Assembly: GCA_035609245.1 (NCBI GenBank)
Contig: CP141202.1
Span: 1,984,001-2,048,000, forward strand
Origin: Bacteroidales bacterium MB20-C3-3
GTDB taxonomy: Bacteria; Bacteroidota; Bacteroidia; Bacteroidales; UBA932
Length of the DNA: 64,000 bases
Direction of reading: 5' to 3'
Below the pieces are notes generated by a model. It did no database searches and had not been told where the DNA came from. It saw only the letters and a list, made by a program, of their open reading frames with translations. Every line of letters begins with the position of its first letter. The stretch's first letter is position 1. Positions 17,887-23,437 of the stretch are shown piece after piece. The position numbers and the translations under genes were made by a program.

Positions 17887-18536
17887 AATATTTCATGAAC
17901 CAATGTTTTCCTAAGCTGATACAGATAAGCAGATACCATTATATGTTATCAATAATATACAGGTATATAACTATATTTTCACACATCTGAAAATAGGTTT
18001 GACAGGGATATTCGTATATGTGCTTAAAAAATAAGTAATTGCAAATTGCTTTTTGAAAAACTTTTTTTAAAACCAATTTTCAAATATCTAACTTCCTATT
18101 AGATAAATAAATATCCCCCTCAAACCCTCGCCCGCCTCCCGCCAATTCACCGCCACTAACCAAGTTTATAAGGTGCTTCGCAGGTTTAGCCATAAGGCAC
18201 AAGTTATTCTCACTGCCAGGGTTATTTACGCGCACCACAAGTCTGTAACCAGCTTGCGAAATGAGCGGGAAATAACCCGAGCTTCCGCTGCGGGAAATGA
18301 CTTTTACACAGATCAACGACGCATACCCGCATAAATATAATAGGTATATAATATTAAAACAGGTTATTTGGTCCTTCTGTTTCCTGTTAAAAAGTTTTTT
18401 CCTGGTTTAAAATTTTACAGTGGTGTAAAGATTTTTTCACTTGAAAACAGGGGTAAAACTATTTTTAGAAATTTTCAGTTGTTTGTGAGGTTTTGTAATG
18501 CAAAGACAGACAGATAGATGAGAGGTTTAGTATAAG
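17887..18536. other. Long intergenic region with an unexplained GC-rich block
   Basis: No convincing gene is present. Bases 17887-18095 are AT-rich. Bases about 18108-18335 are much richer in G and C than the surroundings, with short inverted repeats such as CGGG...CCCG. On the minus strand they hold a 78-codon frame with a TTG start (18080-18316) that I do not recognise. It could be a relic of a mobile or repeated element or a structured RNA. Bases 18340-18536 are again AT-rich and carry the TTTACA-N4-TGTAAA dyad and flanking sequence that recur before the second subunit pair. Confidence 0.5.
18414..18429 (+). promoter_or_regulatory. TTTACA-GTGG-TGTAAA dyad, unit 1
   Basis: Perfect six-base arms with a four-base spacer. 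The following bases (AGATTTTTTCACTTGAAAA) recur with small changes after the dyad at 20002-20017, so the element is conserved although the rest of the upstream region has diverged. Confidence 0.5.
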
Positions 18537-18641
18537 AATATCAATCATCGTGCCATAAAATTAAATGTTAACGGCACACTTTGTGATTTATAAAGGGCAG
18601 AAGCAAAATTGAAAACATAAAAAACTAAAAAAATAACAATC

Positions 18642-19163
18642 ATGAAAGCAATCAAATTTTTCGCAATCGCAATTCTTTTCTCAGGCGTATCAGTAATGGC
18701 AAGTGCCCAGAACCCCAAAGCTACAGGTGAAGCAAGCGCATCAGCAACAATCGTAACACCAATCTCTATATTATGGCAACGTGATCTGGCTTTTGGTAAT
18801 ATCATAGCTAGTGCAGAAGGTGGATCAGTTACTGTAAATCCAGACGGAGCAATCGATCATTCAGGTGTTAAAGCTCCATCAATAGCAGGTATTACTTCAT
18901 CTGCTTCGTTTAAAGTAGATGGAATGGCAGATGCTACTTACGCTATTACACTCCCTGCTGATAACGCAGTTATTTTGAAGAAAGACGGAAAATCAACAGT
19001 TGCTACAGAGCAGATGAAATTAACAGGCTTTAGTAATAATGCCACAAAAAAACTTACAGGAGGAACAGAGACTTTTGAAGTTGGAGCTACACTGAATGTA
19101 GTTGCTGGTCAAGTAGCAGGCGATTATACCGCTACCTTTAATGTAATAGTAAACTACAACTAG
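18642..19163 (+). CDS. DUF4402 secreted pilin-like subunit A1
   Basis: 173 residues. A signal peptide (1-22, ending VMASAQ) is followed by a DUF4402 domain. Landmarks are ASATIVTPISI, the start of the beta core, DLAFGNI, GGSVTVNPDGA, SASFKVDGMADATYAITLP and the closing VGATLNVVAGQVAGDYTATF...VNYN. The YN C-terminus and alternating hydrophobic strands are typical. Its protein and DNA are identical to those of the gene at 20230. Subunits of this clan (DUF4402, spore coat U) are assembled by periplasmic chaperones and ushers; both are encoded 3-5 kb downstream on the same strand, so it is likely a structural fibre subunit exported to the surface. Confidence 0.82.
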   Translation: MKAIKFFAIAILFSGVSVMASAQNPKATGEASASATIVTPISILWQRDLAFGNIIASAEGGSVTVNPDGAIDHSGVKAPSIAGITSSASFKVDGMADATYAITLPADNAVILKKDGKSTVATEQMKLTGFSNNATKKLTGGTETFEVGATLNVVAGQVAGDYTATFNVIVNYN

Positions 19164-19184
19164 TCTTCCATAGACATCTAACGA

Positions 19185-19216
19185 CGATACACTGCCCCAC
19201 TCCGGACAGTGTATTG
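19185..19216 (+). terminator. Inverted repeat after subunit A1 (possible attenuator)
   Basis: ATACACTG (19187-19194) and CAGTGTAT (19207-19214) form a perfect 8-bp stem, extendable by two pairs, around a 12-base loop. No T-run follows, so it may reduce read-through or protect RNA ends and set the A/B subunit ratio. Confidence 0.45.
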
Positions 19217-19313
19217 TTGCAGATAGTGGGAGCGAGAGATATGAGGATTAAAGGATCAAACGGACAACTATCAAATAATAAAGAACAAATAACAAAAAGA
19301 GAAGTCATAAGAT

Positions 19314-19841
19314 ATGAAGGCAAGGATTATATATAAGTTACTGGTGGCATCTTCACTCTTTGTTCTTGGTTTTTCCATACATGGCAGATCCCAGGCTAGC
19401 GTAACGGCTACCGCTACGGCAGAGGTTATTGAGGCTCTCAGGGCCGCTGAGGTAGCAGCGTTGAACTTTGGCAGGTTCTCACCTGAGACCGCCGGTGGCG
19501 AGATACGGATCACTCCTGATGGCGTAAGGATGTCCCAGGGGACAGTTACATTGAGCGGGGGTCAGTATAACCCTGCTAGCTTCCAGCTTGCGGGCCAGAG
19601 TGACGCTACGGTATCCATAAGTTTACCACAGAGCTCTACTATTTTAACCAATCTTTCCACGGGTAAGACCATGGAGGTTGTCAGGTGGGAGGCTAATAAT
19701 GTAACGAGTATAGGCACTGGTGTTCTAACCAAGGGGTCATTGGTTCTTAGCATAGGAGCTACCTTGAGGGTAGGCACTATAGCAGACAACCCTGTAGGAC
19801 AGTATAGCGGAAGTTATGTAATAACTTTCTCGTATAACTAG
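19314..19841 (+). CDS. DUF4402 secreted pilin-like subunit B1
   Basis: 175 residues. Signal peptide to about residue 26 (SIHGRSQA), then a DUF4402 domain with VTATATAEVIEALR, ALNFGRFSPETAGGEIRITPDG, NPASFQLAGQSDATVSISLP and the closing SIGATLRVGTIADNPVGQYSGSYVITFSYN-type end (read in two pieces: IGATLRVGTIADNPVGQY and SGSYVITFSYN). It differs from subunit A1 but is nearly identical to the gene at 20898; the changes concentrate in bases 19560-19665. A terminator with a GNRA loop follows. It probably forms a two-gene unit with A1. Confidence 0.8.
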   Translation: MKARIIYKLLVASSLFVLGFSIHGRSQASVTATATAEVIEALRAAEVAALNFGRFSPETAGGEIRITPDGVRMSQGTVTLSGGQYNPASFQLAGQSDATVSISLPQSSTILTNLSTGKTMEVVRWEANNVTSIGTGVLTKGSLVLSIGATLRVGTIADNPVGQYSGSYVITFSYN

Positions 19842-19874
19842 GATATATAAGGTTTAGATTGCGTTCCATGATTG

Positions 19875-19897
19875 GGCGGCCGCGAGGTCGCCTTTTT
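19875..19897 (+). terminator. Rho-independent terminator with GCGA tetraloop
   Basis: GGCGGCC (19875-19881), loop GCGA, GGTCGCC (19886-19892) form a seven-base-pair stem with one G-T pair, followed by TTTTT. It ends the first A/B subunit unit. No counterpart follows the second unit, which runs straight into the next genes. Confidence 0.82.
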
Positions 19898-20001
19898 GTT
19901 ATAGATATCCTATCAACAATAATTGATTGATATTTAATACAAAAACAGTCAATTTGGTTTAGCTGTTTTCTGTTAAAAAGAGATCTTTTTTGGTTTAAAA
20001 T

Positions 20002-20017
20002 TTTACATTGCTGTAAA
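20002..20017 (+). promoter_or_regulatory. TTTACA-TTGC-TGTAAA dyad, unit 2
   Basis: The dyad has the same arms and spacing as the one at 18414-18429 with a different spacer, so the arms rather than the middle are conserved. The 19842-20229 gap holds otherwise only the terminator, AT-rich DNA and the start of the 690-bp repeat; no gene is seen in it. Confidence 0.5.
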
Positions 20018-20229
20018 GAATTTTTCACTTGAAAAGAGGCGTAAAAGTATTTTGAAAGATTTTAAGTGTTTTGCCAAGTTTTATAACTAGAAGAATAACA
20101 AGCACATAGTAGATATTATGTAATAATATCAATCATCGTGCCATAAAATTAAATGTTAACGGCACACTTTGTGATTTATAAAGGGCAGAAGCAAAATTGA
20201 AAACATAAAAAACTAAAAAAATAACAATC

Positions 20230-20751
20230 ATGAAAGCAATCAAATTTTTCGCAATCGCAATTCTTTTCTCAGGCGTATCAGTAATGGCAAGTGCCCAGAA
20301 CCCCAAAGCTACAGGTGAAGCAAGCGCATCAGCAACAATCGTAACACCAATCTCTATATTATGGCAACGTGATCTGGCTTTTGGTAATATCATAGCTAGT
20401 GCAGAAGGTGGATCAGTTACTGTAAATCCAGACGGAGCAATCGATCATTCAGGTGTTAAAGCTCCATCAATAGCAGGTATTACTTCATCTGCTTCGTTTA
20501 AAGTAGATGGAATGGCAGATGCTACTTACGCTATTACACTCCCTGCTGATAACGCAGTTATTTTGAAGAAAGACGGAAAATCAACAGTTGCTACAGAGCA
20601 GATGAAATTAACAGGCTTTAGTAATAATGCCACAAAAAAACTTACAGGAGGAACAGAGACTTTTGAAGTTGGAGCTACACTGAATGTAGTTGCTGGTCAA
20701 GTAGCAGGCGATTATACCGCTACCTTTAATGTAATAGTAAACTACAACTAG
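20230..20751 (+). CDS. DUF4402 secreted pilin-like subunit A2 (identical to A1)
   Basis: 173 residues, identical at every base to the gene at 18642-19163, including signal peptide and DUF4402 core. Perfect identity at synonymous sites while adjacent DNA has diverged points to very recent gene conversion or duplication. It would double the dose of this subunit, or hold a second copy under a differently regulated transcript: unlike unit 1, this one has no terminator before the chaperone and usher genes, so A2 could be made with the assembly machinery. Confidence 0.82.
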   Translation: MKAIKFFAIAILFSGVSVMASAQNPKATGEASASATIVTPISILWQRDLAFGNIIASAEGGSVTVNPDGAIDHSGVKAPSIAGITSSASFKVDGMADATYAITLPADNAVILKKDGKSTVATEQMKLTGFSNNATKKLTGGTETFEVGATLNVVAGQVAGDYTATFNVIVNYN

Positions 20752-20772
20752 TCTTCCATAGACATCTAACGA

Positions 20773-20804
20773 CGATACACTGCCCCACTCCGGACAGTGT
20801 ATTG
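20773..20804 (+). terminator. Inverted repeat after subunit A2
   Basis: Copy of the stem at 19185-19216 (ATACACTG/CAGTGTAT), inside the perfect repeat; again without a T-run. Confidence 0.45.
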
Positions 20805-20897
20805 TTGCAGATAGGGGGAGAGGTGAAAGAGGCGAGACTAATCAGACAGACAAATAACAAAGAACAAATAACAAATAACAAAAAGAGAACATAAGAT

Positions 20898-21425
20898 ATG
20901 AATGCAAGGATTATATATAAGGTACTGGTGGCAGTTTCACTCTTTGTTCTTGGTTTTTCCATACATGGCAGATCCCAGGCTAGCGTAACGGCTACCGCTA
21001 CGGCAGAGGTTATTGAGGCTCTCAGGGCCGCCGAGGTCGCAGCGTTGAACTTTGGCAGGTTCTCACCTGAGACCGCCGGTGGAGAGATTCGGATCACTCC
21101 TGATGGCGTAAGGATGTCCCAGGGGACAGTTACATTGAGCGGGGGTCGGTATAATCCGGCCAGTTTTCAGTTGGCGGGTCAGAGTGATGCTACAGTAACA
21201 ATAAATTTACCACAAACCTCCACTATCTTGACCAACCTCTCCACAGGCAAGACCATGGAGGTTGTCAGGTGGGAGGCTAATAATGTAACGAGTATAGGCA
21301 CTGGTGTTCTAACCAAGGGGTCATTGGTTCTTAGCATAGGAGCTACCTTGAGGGTAGGCACCATAGCAGACAACCCGGTAGGGCAGTATAGCGGAAGTTA
21401 TGTAATAACTTTCTCGTATAATTAA
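20898..21425 (+). CDS. DUF4402 secreted pilin-like subunit B2
   Basis: 175 residues; paralogue of B1 at 19314. Amino-acid changes are few: several in the signal peptide (K2N, L9V, S13V) and, in the core, Q to R in SGGRYNPAS and the ATVTINLPQTST segment. Most base changes lie in a stretch of about 100 bases (21144-21247) and are synonymous, whereas the sequences on both sides are nearly identical. It is followed after 18 bases by another subunit gene with no terminator between, so it is probably part of the long transcript with chaperone and usher. Confidence 0.8.
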   Translation: MNARIIYKVLVAVSLFVLGFSIHGRSQASVTATATAEVIEALRAAEVAALNFGRFSPETAGGEIRITPDGVRMSQGTVTLSGGRYNPASFQLAGQSDATVTINLPQTSTILTNLSTGKTMEVVRWEANNVTSIGTGVLTKGSLVLSIGATLRVGTIADNPVGQYSGSYVITFSYN

Positions 21426-21443
21426 TTTTTTGTACTTTTGAAT

Positions 21444-21983
21444 ATGTTGAAAATCAAGAATAAACTCTCTTTTTTTGTGATTCTAACCATTTTGCATTGT
21501 TCAAGTGGTTATAATCTTTATTCACAAGACAATAGTGCCTCTCTTAATTCAAATATATATGCCACCATATTGACAAAAAAACCAGGAGATCTTTACTCAA
21601 TTCAAAAATTAATTGATCTTAATTTTGGAGTCATTGCTGTTACATCTTCATCCGGCTCTTTTTCAATAAATCCACAAACTAATGTTTCAACAAGTACAGG
21701 AGGGGTTGTTCCTCAACCCTCTTTAAGAACAAGAGCGGAGTTTTTAGTTAAAGGGAAACAGAATCAGCCGTTCACCATATCAGTTAATCAATCTTCGATT
21801 GTTTTACAAAATACACAAAACTCGGCTAATACGGTTACTGTAAATCTGACAAATTTTAGTATTGGATATTTTAGTAATGTTGGCGAGGCGCATTTTTATG
21901 TAGGAGGAACTCTAAATGTTGATGCAAATCAGCCAAAGGGTACTTACACAGGAACATTTGTAGTCAATTTAAACAACAACTGA
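21444..21983 (+). CDS. DUF4402-like secreted subunit C
   Basis: 179 residues from ATG 21444; a TTG six bases upstream is a less likely start. The signal peptide ends near residue 26 (SGYNLYSQ). The beta domain has LNFGVIAVTSSSGSFSINPQ, TRAEFLVKGKQNQPFTISV and the closing VGGTLNVDANQPKGTYTGTF followed by VNLNNN, so it is a DUF4402 subunit with a modified C-terminus. It is lower in GC than the A and B genes and only distantly similar to them, so it is probably a distinct minor subunit. Its stop codon is at the start of the frame leading into the chaperone gene, consistent with co-transcription. Confidence 0.75.
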   Translation: MLKIKNKLSFFVILTILHCSSGYNLYSQDNSASLNSNIYATILTKKPGDLYSIQKLIDLNFGVIAVTSSSGSFSINPQTNVSTSTGGVVPQPSLRTRAEFLVKGKQNQPFTISVNQSSIVLQNTQNSANTVTVNLTNFSIGYFSNVGEAHFYVGGTLNVDANQPKGTYTGTFVVNLNNN

Positions 21984-22030
21984 TGTTAAATTTTTTAATA
22001 TATTTGATTCAATATTTAAAACTAAGCATT

Positions 22031-22879
22031 ATGTACCCTAAAACGAAAAATGTTCCTTTTATAAATTTTATCTCTCTGCTAATTTTTATGGTTTTTACAG
22101 CATCTTTATTTGCTCAGGGAGATTTGCTGATTACACCCAGAAGGGTTGTCTTTGAGGGGAATAAAAGGGTTGAAGAGTTGAATCTTTCTAATACAGGCAG
22201 AGATACGGCTACCTATAATGTCTCTTTTGTACAGTACAGAATGACAGAGGATGGTTCATTTCAGGAGATCACAGAACCGGATCCGGGTCAGAATTTTGCA
22301 GATAAAAACCTGCGCTTCTTTCCAAGGAGTGTAACTTTGGCTCCGGGAGAAGCTCAGACAGTGAGAATGCAGGTAATAAACAGAGAGAGACTGGCACCGG
22401 GAGAATACAGATCACATGTATACTTCAGAGCTGTACCCAAAGAGGGGGCATTGGGTATGGAGGATGCAAATGCAGATACAGCGGCGCTTAGCATAAGGCT
22501 CATACCAATATTCGGTATCACAATTCCAATAATAATAAGAACAGGGGAGAATAGTACCAGGGTTACCCTTTCTGATCTGGCTCTTAGTCAGGTTAATGAT
22601 ACCACAAAGGTGCTCAGCATTACATTTAACAGAACAGGTAATATGTCTGCTTATGGTGATATTAGAGTTACACATATTGCACCTGATGGAACAAATACCC
22701 CAGTAGGGGCAGTAAATGGTATTGCAGTTTATACTCCAAATACAACAAGGAAATTTAATTACCTGCTAGATAAAAATATTCCGGTAAACTTAGGTTCCGG
22801 AACAATTAAAGTAGAATATTACTCACAGAGTGACAGAAATCCTGAAAAGCTATCAGAAGCTCTGCTTAATTTAAAATAA
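22031..22879 (+). CDS. PapD-like periplasmic chaperone
   Basis: 282 residues from ATG 22031, which gives a clean signal peptide (to about residue 29, TASLFAQ). An upstream in-frame ATG at 21983 is possible but overlaps the previous stop. The first Ig-like domain shows LLITPRRVVFEGNKRVEELN, RFFPRSVTLAPGEAQTVRM and APGEYRSHVYFRAVP, the pattern of pilus chaperones of the alternative (spore-coat-U-linked) class; a second beta domain follows (about 150-282). Such chaperones hold subunits in the periplasm by donating a strand and pass them to the usher. It lies between subunit and usher genes, as in proteobacterial chaperone-usher operons. Confidence 0.82.
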   Translation: MYPKTKNVPFINFISLLIFMVFTASLFAQGDLLITPRRVVFEGNKRVEELNLSNTGRDTATYNVSFVQYRMTEDGSFQEITEPDPGQNFADKNLRFFPRSVTLAPGEAQTVRMQVINRERLAPGEYRSHVYFRAVPKEGALGMEDANADTAALSIRLIPIFGITIPIIIRTGENSTRVTLSDLALSQVNDTTKVLSITFNRTGNMSAYGDIRVTHIAPDGTNTPVGAVNGIAVYTPNTTRKFNYLLDKNIPVNLGSGTIKVEYYSQSDRNPEKLSEALLNLK

Positions 22880-22884
22880 TAAAA

Positions 22885-23424
22885 ATGAGGAGAGGAGTAA
22901 TTTTATCTTTTTTAATGCTTTTGATTTTCAACATTTCCTGGTCGCAACTAAGACTTGTGCCGGGAAGCATTGAGGAGATGAATTTTGGTGTATTCTATAA
23001 GACCGGCAGCGGGCAGGCTACAATAACTATAAATCCCGCTTCCCCTGCCAGTTCATCATACTCTGGAGTTGTATATGATGATATCTCCACAATTAAACCA
23101 TTTACATTCAGAATTGAGAAAACTGCGCTTGAAAAATTAACAATAATAATCCAAAAAGGAAGAGGTGGTGGCGAACTTCAATCACAGGATATACAAAGAT
23201 CTGGTAGATTATATGTAACTCCAAACAGCTATACGATTTATGCAGAGGGAGATGTTCTGGAGAGTTACACTCAGAATAAGATTAACTTCCGTGAGGGAAG
23301 AGGATTTGTAACAGTCAGAGTTGGGGCTAAACTCAGCATTCCAAATAATGCGATTGAAGCAGATTATATCTCGACTGGACAATATATTCTCAACTACTGG
23401 ACAAACTGGCAGTATTTACCCTAA
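22885..23424 (+). CDS. Secreted minor subunit, DUF4402-like but divergent
   Basis: 179 residues with a signal peptide (to about 20, NISWSQ). EEMNFGVFYKTGSGQATITINP near the N-terminus and VTVRVGAKLSIPNNAIEADY near the C-terminus keep the DUF4402 layout. The middle is different (IIIQKGRGGGELQSQDIQ) and the C-terminus runs on past the usual YN end to NYWTNWQYLP. It begins five bases after the chaperone and ends 13 bases before the usher. In chaperone-usher operons, a divergent subunit in this position is often a tip or base component; that role is inferred here. It could also be a chaperone-independent envelope protein. Confidence 0.6.
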   Translation: MRRGVILSFLMLLIFNISWSQLRLVPGSIEEMNFGVFYKTGSGQATITINPASPASSSYSGVVYDDISTIKPFTFRIEKTALEKLTIIIQKGRGGGELQSQDIQRSGRLYVTPNSYTIYAEGDVLESYTQNKINFREGRGFVTVRVGAKLSIPNNAIEADYISTGQYILNYWTNWQYLP

Positions 23425-23437
23425 TGGGCACATTTAA

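Larger units (their letters stand above)
18537..19226 (+). repeat. 690-bp perfect tandem repeat, copy 1
   Basis: Compared line by line, 18537-19226 is identical to 20125-20814 (offset 1588), covering about 105 bases of upstream DNA, the whole 173-codon subunit gene and the downstream inverted repeat. The flanking base on each side differs, and the sequences further out are diverged. Confidence 0.97.
20125..20814 (+). repeat. 690-bp perfect tandem repeat, copy 2
   Basis: Identical to 18537-19226. The repeat includes a 5' segment with GTGCC (about 20140) and GGCAC (about 20160) able to form a stem in the untranslated leader of subunit A2, the gene itself, and the 3' inverted repeat. Confidence 0.97.

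Noticed and set aside
18080-18316. A 78-codon minus-strand frame in the GC-rich block.
   Set aside because: TTG start, no recognised family and no promoter. Kept only as part of the unexplained block.
18545-18805. An 86-codon minus-strand frame repeated identically at 20133-20393.
   Set aside because: The identity comes from the underlying 690-bp DNA repeat; the frame is antisense to the subunit gene and has no support of its own.
21433-21440. TACTTTTG, a perfect -7 box, just before the subunit C gene.
   Set aside because: It ends three bases before the ATG at 21444, so transcription would start inside the gene; more likely chance in AT-rich DNA.
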